A DNA stretch of 64,000 nt from positions 37,239,728 to 37,303,727 of the forward strand of contig NC_092115.1 of NCBI RefSeq assembly GCF_045679555.1, read 5' to 3'. This DNA is from Salvelinus alpinus. Its lineage: Eukaryota; Chordata; Actinopteri; Salmoniformes; Salmonidae. Of this stretch, positions 11,181-29,335 are shown one piece after another; position 1 is the stretch's first letter; each line of letters begins with the position of its first letter. The position numbers and the translations under genes were made by a program. The notes beneath the pieces were generated by a model, which was not told where the DNA came from, made no database searches, and was given only the letters and a program-made list of their open reading frames with translations.

Positions 11181-12350
11181 AGTACACTCATTAAAAAAAG
11201 AAACGTCCCTTTTTCAGGACCCTGTCTTTAAACTTCACAGATCTTTATTGTTAAGGGTTTAACACTGTTTCCCATGCTTGTTCAATGAACCATAAACAAT
11301 TAATGAACATGCACCTGTGGAACGGTCGTTAAGACACTAACAGCTTACGAGACGGTAGGCAATTAAGGTCAGTTATGAAAACTTAGAACACTAAAGAGGC
11401 CTTTCTATTGACTCTGAAAAATACCAAAAGAAAGATGCCCAGGGTCCCTGCTCATCTGCGTGAACGTGCCTTAGGCATGCTGCAAGGAGGCATGAGATGT
11501 GGCCAGGGCAATAAATTGCGATGTCCGTACTGTGAGACGCCTAAGACAGCGCTACAAGGAGACAGGACGTACAGCTGATCGTCCTCGCAGTGGCAGACCA
11601 CGTGTAACAACACCTGCACAGGATCGGTACATCTGAACATCACACCTGTGGGACAGGTATAGGATGGCAACAACAACTGCCCGAGTTACACCAGGAATGC
11701 ACAGTTCCTCCATCAGTGCTCAGACTGTCCGCAATAAAGAGAGGCTGGACTGAGGGCTTGTAGGCCTGTTGTAAGGCAGGTCCTCACCATACATCACCGG
11801 CAACAATGTCGCCAATGGGCACAAACCCACCGTCGCCGGAGATGGTCGGATTCACGCTTATCGTCGAAGGAATGGGCGTTACACTGAGGCCTGTACTCTG
11901 GAGTGGGATCGATTTGGAGGTGGAGGGTTCGTCATGGTCTGGGGCGGTGTGTCACAGCATCATCGGACCTAGCTTGTTATTGCAGGCAATCTCAATGCTG
12001 TGTGTTACAGGGAAGATATCCTCCTCCCTCATGTGGTACCCTTCCTGCAGGCTCATCCTGACAGGACCCTCCAGCATGACAATGCCACCAGCCATACTGC
12101 TCGTTCTGTGCGTGATTTCCTGCAAGACAGGAATGTCAGTGTTCTGCCATGGCCAGTGACGAGCCCGGATCTCAATCCCATTGAGCATGTCTAGGACCTG
12201 TTGGATCGGAGGGTGAGGGCTAGGGACATTTCCTGGGACAAACTCCGTCCGGGACAATGTCTTCAGGATTATGGAGCGGTGTGTTTTATAAAAAGTTGTT
12301 TGAATACTACAACATGTATTAGGGAAGATTAAGCAAAACTTTACCATTTA
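11181..12350 (+). pseudogene. Tc1-like transposase relic
   Basis: A third Tc1 family. The N-terminal part is at about 11434-11580 (PRVPAHLRERALGMLQGGMR). The catalytic part is at about 12000-12194 (HPDRTLQHDNATSHTA and [10 protein letters not shown], the second D and third-acidic-residue region). Multiple stops and frameshifts make it non-functional. The left end resembles a Tc1 terminus (ACACTCATTAAAAAAAGAAA); the right terminus is not evident. Confidence 0.85.
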
Positions 12351-12359
12351 GAGAGGAGT

Positions 12360-13283
12360 TAAACATTTTCATTATCCAACTACTGTCTAATTTCGATTTC
12401 CTGTTTCTTAAAATGTTTCAGATTGATGACCAATGAATTAATGTCCCACTTCAACATGAAGGAGCAGACATGCCTTTGCTACCACTTTTAGTAGATTCTG
12501 ACTGTTAAAGATATTTTACTGAGCGTTACTGTTATGTTGTCTCCTGCATGCCCACATTATGCCAATTGTTAATTATTAATTTTGATTTTTTATACCTACA
12601 GTAAGTGTAATGAAAATCCAGTAAACTCAGGAGGTTGATGTTTTGCGGGCACTCTGGAAAGTCTAGAAATGTGCCCCTGTGAGCCGTGTTGGAGAAGGAC
12701 GCAAAGTATGTATATGAGCAAGTTGCTATTTGTTAAAGACTAAGCTAAGCTATATAACTGCCACAAAATTCTTCAACTAGTACCATGGAAATACTTTTAG
12801 CCAGCTGAGTCCACAAAGTTTCTTCAAGAATGTCCTTTTATAGTTTGCTTATTAAATATCAAATTGATAAAGTTGTAATGCACTGATTCTCTTCACTTCA
12901 GATCTGAATCATCACATGACTCTTCGAGAGGGCCACAATGCTCCAGATCGCTTTCTTTGCTCAGAGGTCCTTGATGAGGATCTATGCCATCACACCACTT
13001 TTATTAATCATTAATCAAATACAACAATAGGCCTTTATATACTCTCAGTATTTCTATGCATGTAATGTCTGTGGGTGAATTATGAAACAATTACTGTATG
13101 CAGATGTGTGAAAAATTGTGATGTAGATTTGTTTTGGCCATTGCTTGATCTATTTTAAATGTAAGAATATGATGCAGATTAACTTTAGTCAGTAACTATG
13201 GAAACAAATAGAAATGTAATGTTTTCAACAACAATTTTTTTTTTTCAAAATCCAACTTTATCCTCTGCAAAACTTTTACAGTA
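12360..13283. other. AT-rich stretch, nothing recognised
   Basis: No reading frame with family resemblance and no clear repeat boundaries between the Tc1 relic and the next MITE. Confidence 0.35.
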
Positions 13284-13357
13284 CACTCTTAGAATAAAAG
13301 GGGCTATCTAGGACCTAAAAGGGTTATTCGGCTGTCCTCATAGGAGAACCCTTTGAG

Positions 13358-13492
13358 AACCCTGTTTGGTTCCAGGTAGAACCCTGTTTGGTTCCAGGTA
13401 GAACCTTGTTGGTTCCGGGTAGAACCTTGTTTGGTTTCAGGTTGAACCCTTTCGGGTTCTATGTAGGACCGTTTCGGGTTCTATGTAGGACC
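13358..13492. repeat. 22-bp minisatellite within MITE left arm
   Basis: About six diverged head-to-tail copies of a 22-bp unit of the form GAACCCTGTTTGGTTCCAGGTA. They make the arm longer than in the 10992-11176 copy. Confidence 0.8.
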
Positions 13493-13513
13493 CTTTCCAC
13501 AGAGGGTTCTACA

Positions 13514-14905
13514 TTTAAAGTGGCAGTGATAAAGCCTCTCTTGAAAAAGCCAAACCTTGACCCGGAAAATATAAAAAACTATCGGCCTATATCGAATCTT
13601 CCATTCCTCTCAAAGATTTTAGAAAAAGCTGTTGCGCAGCAACTCACTGCCTTTCTGAAGACAAATAATGTATACGAAATGCTTCAGTCTGGTTTTAGAC
13701 CCCATCATAGCACTGAGACTGCACTTGTGAAGGTGGTAAATGACCTTTTAATGGCGTCAGACCGAGGCTCTGCATCTGTCCTCGTGCTACTAGACCTTAG
13801 TGCTGCCTTTGACACCATCGATCACCACATTCTTTTGGAGAGACTGGAAACCCAAATTGGTCTACACGGACAAGTTCTGGCCTGGTTTAGATCTTACCTG
13901 TCGGAAAGATATCAGTTTGTCTCTGTGAATGGTCTGTCCTCTGACAAATCAACTGTACATTTCGGTGTTCCTCAAGGTTCCGTTTTAGGACCACTATTGT
14001 TTTCACTATATATTTTACCTCTTGGGGATGTTATTCGAAAACATAATGTTAACTTTCACTGCTATGCGGATGACACACAGCTGTACATTTCAATGAAACA
14101 TGGTGAAGCCCCAAAATTGCCCTCGCTAGAAGCCTGTGTTTCAGACATAAGGAAGTGGATGGCTGAAAACTTTCTACTTTTAAACTCGGACAAAACAGAG
14201 ATGCTTGTTCTAGGTCCCAAGAAACAAAGAGATCTTCTGTTAAATCTGACAATTCATCTTGATGGTTGTAAAGTCGTCTCAAATAAAACTGTGAAGGACC
14301 TCGGCGTTACTCTTGACCCTGATCTCTCTTTTGACGAACATATCAAGACTGTTTCAAGGACAGCTTTTTTCCATCTACGTAACATTGCAAAAATCAGACA
14401 TTTTCTGTCCAAAAATGATGCAGAAAAATTAATCCATGCATTTGTTACTTCTAGGTTAGACTAGTGCAATGCTCTACTTTCCGGCTACCCGGATAAAGCA
14501 CTAAATAAACTTCAGTTAGTGCTAAATACGGCTGCTAGAATCCTGACTAGAACCAAGAAATTTGATCATATTACTCCAGTGCTAGCTTCCCTACACTGGC
14601 TTCCTGTTAAGGCAAGGGCTGATTTCAAGGTTTTACTGTTAACCTATAAAGCGTTACATGGGCTTGCTCCTACCTATCTTTCCGAGTTGGTCCTGCCGTA
14701 CATACCAATACGTACGCTACGGTCACAAGACTCAGGCCTCCTAATTGTCCCTAGAATTTCTAAGCAAACAGCGGGAGGCAGGGCTTTCTCCTATAGATCT
14801 CCATTTTTATGGAACAGTCTGCCTACCCATGTGAGAGACGCAGACTCGGTCTCAACCTTTAAGTCTTTACTGAAGACTTATCTCTTCAGTAGGTCATATG
14901 ATTGA
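13514..14905 (+). pseudogene. L2-like LINE reverse transcriptase with one premature stop
   Basis: One frame is open across RT motifs: [42 protein letters not shown] and the catalytic YADD ([13 protein letters not shown]). It then continues through LNTAARILTRTKKFDH and LASLHWLPVK to a natural stop at about 14905. A TAG at 14462-14464 is the only interruption, at a site where relatives usually have Tyr (SRLDYCNALL). The endonuclease domain is missing because of 5' truncation, so the copy cannot move by itself. Confidence 0.88.
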
Positions 14906-15456
14906 GTGTAGCCTGGCCCAGGAGTGTGAAGGTGAACGGAAAGGCTCTGGAGCAACGAACCGCCCTTGCTGTCTCTGCCAGGCCGGTTCCCCTCTCTCCA
15001 CTGGGATTCTCTGCCTCTAACCCTGTTACAGGGGCTGAGTCACTGGCTTGCTGGTGCTCTTTCATGCCGTCCCTAGGAGGGGTGCGTCACTTGAGTGGGT
15101 TGAGTTACTGACGTGATCTTCCTGTCTGGGTTGGCGCCCCCCCTTGGTTTGTGCTGTGGTGGAGACCTTTGTGGGCTATACTCGGCCTTGTCTCAGGATT
15201 GTAAGTTGGTGGTTGAGGATTTCCCTCTAGTGGTGCGGGGGCTGTGCTTTGGCAAAGTGGGTGGGGTTATATCCTTCCTATTTGGCCCTGTCCGGGGGTT
15301 TCTTCGGATGGGGCCACAGTGTCTCCTGACCGCTCCTGTCTCAGCCTCCAGTATTTATGCTGCAGTAGTTTGTGTCGGGGGGCTAGGGTCAGTTGGTTAC
15401 CTGGAGTACTTCTCCTGTCTTATCCAGTGTCCTGTGTGAATTTAAGTATGCTCTCT

Positions 15457-16290
15457 CTAATTCTCTCGTTCTCTCTTTCTCTCTGAGAACCTGAGCCCTA
15501 GGACCATACGTCAGGACTACCGGGCATGATGACACCTTGCTGTCCCCAGTCCGCCTGGCCTTGCTGCTATTCCAGTTTCAACTGTTCTGCCTGTGGTTAC
15601 GGAACCCCTACCTGTCCCAGACCTGCTGTTTTCAACTCTTAATGATCGGCTATGAAAAGCCAACTGAGATTTATTCCTGATTATTATTTGACCATGCTTG
15701 TCATTTATGAACATTTTGAAAATCTTGGCTCTCTCTAATTTTCTCCTTCTCTCTTTCTTTCTCTCGGAGGACCTGAGCCCTAGGACCATACGTCGGGACT
15801 ACCGGCCGTGGTGACTCCTTGCTGTCCCCAGTCCGCCTGGCCTTGCTGCTATTCCAGTTTCAACTGTTCTGCCTGCGGTCATGGAACCCCTACCTGTCCC
15901 AGACCTGCTGTTTTCAACTCTTAATGATCGGCTATGAAAAGCCAACTGAGATTTATTCCTGATTATTATTTGACCATGCTTGTCATTTATGGAAATTTTG
16001 AAAATCTTGGCTCTCTCTAATTTTCTCCTTCTCTCTTTCTTTCTCTCGGAGGACCTGGGCCCTAGGACCATGCGTCGGGACTGCCGCCCGTGGTGACTCC
16101 TTGCTGTCCCCAGTCCGCCTGGCCTTGCTGCTATTCCAGTTTCAGCTGTTCTGCCTGCGGTTATGGAACCGCCACCTGTCCCAGACCTGTTGTTTTTCAA
16201 CTCTTGATGATCGGCTATGAAAAGCCAACTGAAAATTATTCATGATTATTATTTGACCATGCTTGTCACTTATGAACATTTTTGAACATC
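15457..16290 (+). repeat. 282-bp tandem repeat, nearly three copies, in LINE 3' UTR
   Basis: The landmark ACCTGAGCCCTAGGACCATA recurs at 15489, 15771 and 16053 (last copy with two changes), an exact 282-bp period. Each unit also carries CTGTCCCCAGTCCGCCTGGC and CTATGAAAAGCCAACTGAGA. The third copy is partial. Confidence 0.93.
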
Positions 16291-16601
16291 TTGGCATAGT
16301 TCTGTTATAATCTCCACCCGGCACAGCCAGAAGAGGACTGGCCACCCCTCATAGCCTGGTTCCTCTCTAGGTTTCTTCCTAGGTTTTGGCCTTTCTAGGG
16401 AGTTTTTCCTAGCCACCGTGCTTCTACACCTGCATTACTAGCTGTTTGGGGTTTTAGGCTGGGTGTCTGTACAGCACTTCGAGATATTAGCTGATGTACG
16501 AAGGGCTATATAAAATAAAATTGATTGATTGATTGAAAAGGGTTCTTTGTCGAACCAAAAAAGGTTGAAGAACCCTTTTGGAATCCTTTTTTCTAAGAGT
16601 G

Positions 16602-16997
16602 TGGGTAATAAGCTGTAGTCAGGTGGTCATTACCAGGTTATGATGAGGTCTTAACTATGACCAGTAGGCGACATAATATAGCACATAATGTAGTGGTCAG
16701 AATTATGACCAGCTGGTCAGATAGAGGTCACAATTATTACCAACTGGTTGTATGGTGGTCAGAAAAAGTCATATTCTGGTAAGTAAAAAGGCAACAAACA
16801 AAAAAATAATCAACCAGTTTGCGACTAGAATAAGATGTCATAAAAATAAGTATTTTCAACCAGGTTTTGCCGACTGGTCATATGGTTGTCAGAAAAATAT
16901 AATTTTCCAACCAGTTAGTGACCAGAATTGGACGTCATACTGATGTCTTTTCAACCAGGTTTTTCCCACTAGGTATGCAATGAGAGGGGCGAGAGAT
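16602..16997. repeat. Diverged short-period repeat with GACCAG/CTGGTC motifs
   Basis: Motifs such as ACCAGCTGGTCA, ACCAACTGGTTG, AACCAGTTAGTGACCAG recur every 30-70 bases. They look like an old minisatellite or low-complexity remnant. No gene seen. Confidence 0.5.
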
Positions 16998-17168
16998 CAA
17001 ATAACATTTTATTTGTCACGTTGGCCGAATACAACAGGTGCAGACCTTACCGTAAAATGCTTACTTACAAGCCCTTAACCAACAATGCAGTTCAAGAAAG
17101 AGTAAAGAAAATATTTACTAAATAAACTAAAGTAAAACTTAAAAAGTAAAAAATTAAATAACAATAAC

Positions 17169-19297
17169 GAGGCTATATTTGTATTTATTTATTTTATTTC
17201 ACCTTTATTTAACCAGGTATGCAAGTTGAGAACTAGTTCTCATTTACAATTGCGACCTGGCCAAGATAAAGCAAAGCAGTTTGACACATACAACAACACA
17301 GTTACACATGGAGTAAAAAAAACATACAGTCAATAATACGGTAGAAAAGTAAGTCTGTATACAATGTGAGATAAGGGAGGTAAAGGCAAAAAAAAGGCCA
17401 TGGTGGCGAAGTAAATACAATATAGCAAGTAAAACACTGTAATGGTAGATTTGTAGTGGAAGAATGCAATGTAGAGATAGAAATAATGGGGTGCAAAGGA
17501 GCAAAATAAATAAATACAGTAGGGGGAGAGGTAGTTGTTTGGGCTAAATTATAGATGGGCTATGTACAGGTGCAGTAATCTGTAATTTCACTAGCTTTAA
17601 GCACAGCTGGTGCTTAAAGCTAGTGAGGGAGATAAGTGTTTCCAGTTTCAGAGATTTTTGTAGTTCGTTCCAGTCATTGGCAGCAGAGAACTAGAAGGAG
17701 AGGTGGCCAAAGTAAGAATTGGTTTTGGGGGTGACCCGAGAGATACACCTGCTGGAGCGCGTGCTACAGGTGGGTGCTGCTATGGTGACCAGCGAGCTGA
17801 GATAAGGGGGGACTTTACCTAGCAGGGTCTTGTAGATGACCTGGAGCCAGTGGGTTTGGCGACGAGTATGAAGCGAGGGCCAGCCAACGAGAGCGTACAG
17901 GTCGCAGTGGTGGGTAGTATATGGGGCTTTGGTGACAAAACGGATGACACTGATAGACTGCATCCAATTTATTGAGTAGGGTATTGGAGGCTATTTTGTA
18001 AATGACATCGCCGAAGTCGAGGATCGGTAGGATGGTCAGTTTTACAAGGGTAAGTTTGGCAGCATGCTTTGTTTCGAAATAGGAAGCCAATTCTAGATTT
18101 AACTTTGGATTGGAGATGTTTGATGTGAGTCTGGAAGGAGAGTTTACAGTCTAACCAGACACCTAGGTATTTGTAGTTGTCCACATATTCTAGGTCAGAA
18201 CCATCCAGAGTAGTGATGTTGGACGGGCGGGCAGGTGCAGGCAGCGATCGGTTGAAGAGCATGCATTTAGTTTTACATGTATTTAAGAGCAATTGGAGGC
18301 CACGGAAGGAGAGTTGTATGGCATTGAAGCTTGTCTGGAGGGTTATTAACACAGTGTCCAAAGAAGGGCCAGAAGTACACCGAATGGTGTCGTCTGCGTA
18401 GAGGTGGATCAGAGACTCACCAGCAGCAAGAGCGACATCATTGATGTATACAGAGAAGAGTCGGTCCAAGAACTGAACCCTGTGGCACCCTCATTGAGAC
18501 TGCCAGAGGCCCGGACAACAGGCCCTTCGATTTGACACACTGAACTCTATCAGAGAAGTAGTTGGTGAACCAGGCGAGGAAATCATTTGAGAAACCAAGG
18601 CTATCGAGTCTGTGGATGTGGTGATTGACAGAGTCGAAAACCTTGGCAAGGTCAATGAATACGGCTGCACAGTATTGTTTCTTATCAATGGCGGTTAGGA
18701 TATCGTTTAGGACCTTGAGCGTGGCTGAGGTGCACCCATGACCAGCTCTGAAACCAGATTGCATAGCGGAGGTATGGTGGGATTCGAAATGTTTGGTAAT
18801 CTGTTTGTTGACTTGGCTTTCGAAGACCTTAGAAAGGCAGGGTAGGATAGATATAGGTCTGTAGCAGTTTGGGTCAAGAGTGTCCCCCCCTTTGAAGAGA
18901 GGGATGACCGCAGCTGCTTTCCAATCTTTGGGAATCTCAAACGACACAAAAGAGAGGTTGAACAGGCTAGTAATAGGAGTTGCAATAATTTCAGCAGATC
19001 ATTTTAGAAAGGGTCCAGATTGTCTAGCCCGGCTGATTTGTAGGGGTCCAGATTTTGCAGCTCTTTCAGAACATCAGCTGACTGGATTTGGGAGAAGGAG
19101 TAACGGGGAAGGCTTGGGCGAGTTGCTGTGGGGGGCGCAGTGCTGTTGACCGGGGTAGGGGTAGCCAGGTGGAAAGCATGGCCAGCTGTAGAAAAATGCT
19201 TATTGAAATTCTCAATTATAGTGGATTTATCGGTGGTGACAGTGTTTCCTGTCCTCAGGGCAGTGGGCAGCTGGGAGGAGGTGTTCTTATTCTCTAT
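17169..19297 (-). mobile_element. Second LINE type inserted in the RSg-1-like LINE
   Basis: Minus-strand reverse transcriptase pieces: 18438-18947 (ScYRPISILPCLSKVFE-like block, [26 protein letters not shown]) and 17969-18469 (HLYADDTI catalytic motif, NYKYLGVWLDCKLSF). A frameshift lies near 18450-18470 and the C-terminal part at 17691-18090 is again out of frame. The 3' end is at about 17169-17260 (TTTAACCAGGTATGCAAG). The sequence CTATAT flanks both sides, a possible target duplication. Confidence 0.82.
17589..17625. other. Perfect 16-bp inverted repeat in LINE 3' UTR
   Basis: The arms CACTAGCTTTAAGCAC (17589-17604) and its exact complement (17610-17625) enclose a loop AGCTG. Confidence 0.9.
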
Positions 19298-19946
19298 ATA
19301 TACAGGGGGTACTGGTACAGAGCCAATGTGTGGGGGTACAGGTTAGTTGAGGTAATTTGTACATGTAGGTAGGGGTAAAGTGACCACGCATTGATAATAA
19401 ACAGTGAGTAGCAGCAGTTAAAACCAATGTAAAATTTGATTAATTGTTCAGCAGTCTTATGGCCTGGGGCTAGAAGCTGTTAAGGAGCCTTTTGGACCTA
19501 GACTTGGCGCTCCGGTACCACTTACCGTGCGGTAGCAGAGAGAACAGTCAATGACTTTGGTGCCTGGGGTCTTTGACAATTTTTTGGGCCTTCCTCTGAC
19601 ACCGCCTAGTCCGCCTAGGTTTTTGATGGCGGGAAGGCCCAGTGATGTACTGGACCGTACGCACTATCATCTGTAGCGCCTTACAGTCAGATGCCGAGCA
19701 GTTGCCATACCAGGCGGTGATGCAACTGGGTCAGGATGCTCTCGATGGTGCAGCTGTAGAACTTTTGAGGATCGGGGGACCCATGACAAATCTTTTCAGT
19801 CTCCTGAGGGGGAAAAGGTGTTGTCGTGCCCTCTTAACGACTGTCTTAGTGTGCTTGGACCATGATAGTTTGTTGGTGATGTGGACATCAAGGAACTTGA
19901 AACTCTCGACCCGCTCCACTACAGCCCTGTCGATGTGAAGCGGGGC

Positions 19947-20941
19947 TGATCAGGCCTACCACTGTTGTGCAAAGTACAGATGAGACAACCAACATAAAAA
20001 ATGCATTTTACATTCCAACAGGCAGACCATGAGGAAAAGGTATAATTTGTTCTCAGAACAGGATTCCAATATTTATGTTTATGACACTTCCCCACTACCC
20101 CTGGGTGTGTGGTGTGGACATATAACACAAAGTTAGCCTAGATAGAAATATTGACGTAGTTTCACAGGTAATTTGAGTTCCCCACAAAGATCACATTTCT
20201 CAAACATAAGGACCATCTTTACCATTTACGATTATATTTATGTTTTTGTGTAACTTAGGTCTACCATTTATCTTCTCGTAAGGTTGGGGTGGACGCACTT
20301 TTATTGTACAGTACAATTGAAAGTAGGTGCTCATATTATGAACATTACGGTAGTTGAGGGGCGGTTACATGGGCTGATTTCCAAGTCAGTGCGTATACTT
20401 GGCCATGTCCATACTCAAACACTCCACCATATTATCGACTGGCGATACAAGAGGAATCTCAAGCAACTGTTTACGCCAACGTTTTTAAACTGATAAGAGG
20501 TAAAACAACAATAGTACTGGATTATTTTAGGACGTGATTGAAAAATGCTGCTACGTTTGTTTTTTACATAAAGGGCAGTAAAGAGGGCCTGTATGTTTCT
20601 TGTGTTATTTTTCTTGTTTGGTAACCGACCAAACCTTAGTTAAGGCAATATGTTAAGCGTGTTTTGCTCTTTCTCGCTCAATCGCTGGTTTACCAAATGA
20701 TGCTCTTGTCATAATGTAACATTAAGTGTAACCAAATACGTTATCATACTGAGGTCCAGAATGACGTGGTTACCCACGATACGTTGTCAAAAGGTGGCGC
20801 TATCCCCCTATTATTTAACTGTATTTTCCTCCAGTGTAGGCTCAGTCAAGATTAATGTATGCTGTTTGCAAAAGTTTCAAACATCAAGACTTAAATTCAC
20901 CATCCATTTTCATTTCCTTCCCTTTTTCCCCTCATCAGCTA
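19947..20941 (+). other. Region upstream of dhrs1, possible 5' UTR exon
   Basis: No coding sequence is recognised. A GTAAAA donor-like site follows AACTGATAAGAG at about 20498, and the dhrs1 start codon lies only three bases after a CAG acceptor preceded by a pyrimidine tract (TTCCCCTCATCAG). An untranslated first exon upstream is therefore likely, but its exact position cannot be fixed. Confidence 0.35.
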
Positions 20942-26726
<5,785 letters not shown>

Positions 26727-27345
26727 GCCACCCCAAACTCCTCTGTGACACATAGATTACTGCAGTGTCAGTAATCTACATTTATATGGTATTCCTATAC
26801 ATAGAATACTAAATCATTTATAATTCTGTGTTCATTTGCATAAGAAGGATCTGCACTAGTGTACTGAATTTACAGTATTATATGAATATTACAAGAGTTT
26901 ATAAGCTTGTATGTGATTAAACTTGCCTATTGCCTCTGACTGTCATACATACATTGGGAAATGCCCCATACAGTACATGTCAAAACCAATGAGTGGAATG
27001 GTATCCAATACATCAAACATGGTTTCCATAAACACATGGTTTCCATGTGATTGATGCCATTCCATTCTCTCTGTTCCAGACATTATTATGATATGTCCTC
27101 ACCTTAACAGTCAAAACAAAAGGACTGATAACTTTCTTTGACAAAATGCTATTTTTGAGGTGATCAAAATGAAGGTATGCTGATTTTATTTTAAATGAAG
27201 GTATAATGACTATAACGCTATACTGAATATTTCATCGTATGAAGAGAAATTCCAGCTGTTATGTTTAGCTGCATTTAAAAACACTATGCAAATGTGAACG
27301 CATTTTGTAATACTGATAAGTAAATAAAATTCTTTACATTCCTAT
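26727..27345 (+). promoter_or_regulatory. dhrs1: dhrs1 3' UTR with polyadenylation signal
   Basis: Non-coding sequence after the dhrs1 stop. AATAAA at 27323-27328 is the likely poly(A) signal, giving a 3' UTR of about 620 bases. Confidence 0.7.
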
Positions 27346-27429
27346 ACCAACTTGATACTATTTGTTATGTCTGTGAAGCGGGCTCTTTACTTTTCACTCA
27401 TCTAGCAAACTGGGGCCATACAGTTTCTC

Positions 27430-27600
27430 CGGCCTCACAAGTGGTGCAGCGGTCTAAGGCACTGCTTGAGGCGTCCACTACAGACCCAGATTCAATGTCA
27501 GGCTGTGTCACAGCCGGCTGTTACCGGGAGACCCATGAGGCGGCGCACAATTGGCTCAGCGTCATCCGGGTTAGAGGAGGGTTTGGCCGGGATTTATTTT
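27430..27600 (+). repeat. tRNA-derived SINE, plus orientation, tail missing
   Basis: tRNA-like head with GTGGTGCAGCGGTCTAAGGC (box A side), then the body CACAGCCGGCTGTTACCGGG and GCGCACAATTGGCTCAGCGT. A triplicated GGACAATAT follows at 27608-27636. Confidence 0.8.
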
Positions 27601-27692
27601 CTGTATATGGACAATATGGACAATATGGACAACCGGTGGCTTCAAAGCCTCTCAATGGCCAATACATAGCATCAGCAATCCAGGGTTATGTA

Positions 27693-29281
<1,589 letters not shown>

Positions 29282-29286
29282 TATGT

Positions 29287-29335
29287 ACACTATCGGTCAA
29301 AAGTTTTAGAACACCTACTCATTCAAGGGTTTTTC
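29287..29335 (+). mobile_element. Tc1 left-end fragment (CAGTACCAGTCAAAAG family)
   Basis: ATCGGTCAAAAGTTTTAGAA, then ACACCTACTCATTCAAGGGT, matches the left end of the element at 691-1646. It is cut off after about 50 bases by LINE sequence. The matching right end lies at 48940-49163, far away and not its partner. Confidence 0.7.

Larger units (their letters stand above)
13514..16537 (+). mobile_element. L2-like LINE, 5'-truncated, with TTGA-repeat tail
   Basis: Begins inside the reverse transcriptase (homologous to the copy at 52000) and ends AAATTGATTGATTGATTGA. The 3' end motif GAGATATTAGCTGATGTACG with GGGCTATATAAA is typical of fish L2-like LINEs. It has inserted into the MITE at 13284-16601. 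The 3' UTR contains a 282-bp tandem repeat. Confidence 0.85.
13284..16601. mobile_element. MITE (CACTCTTAGAA ends) split by an L2-like LINE
   Basis: The left arm is 13284 to about 13513 (CACTCTTAGAATAAAAGG, then AAAAGGGTTATTCGGCTGTC). The right arm is about 16538-16601 (AAAAGGGTTCTTTG, ending TTTTCTAAGAGTG). Both belong to the family at 10992-11176, and the LINE sits between them. A TA precedes the left end. Confidence 0.85.
16998..19946 (-). mobile_element. RSg-1-like LINE (minus), split by another LINE
   Basis: The 3' tail is 16998-17168 (CATTTTATTTGTCACGTTGG, ending GAGGCTATAT). The rest resumes at about 19298 (ATATACAGGGGGTACTGG) and runs to 19946, through the C-terminal coding part. That part, read on the minus strand, is VESFKFLDVHITNKLSWSKH, FPLRRLKRFVMGPPILK. 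The intact order of these blocks is seen at 55898-56800, so 17169-19297 is an insertion. 5'-truncated and frame-broken. Confidence 0.85.

Noticed and set aside
13388-13513. N-terminal extension of the LINE reverse transcriptase frame
   Set aside because: These codons come from the MITE arm and its 22-bp minisatellite; homology to LINE RT begins only at about 13516.
15517-16345. Three minus-strand frames rich in Arg/Lys (RSSERKKERRRKLERAK)
   Set aside because: Complements of the 282-bp tandem units in the LINE 3' UTR; repetition, not protein conservation, keeps them open.
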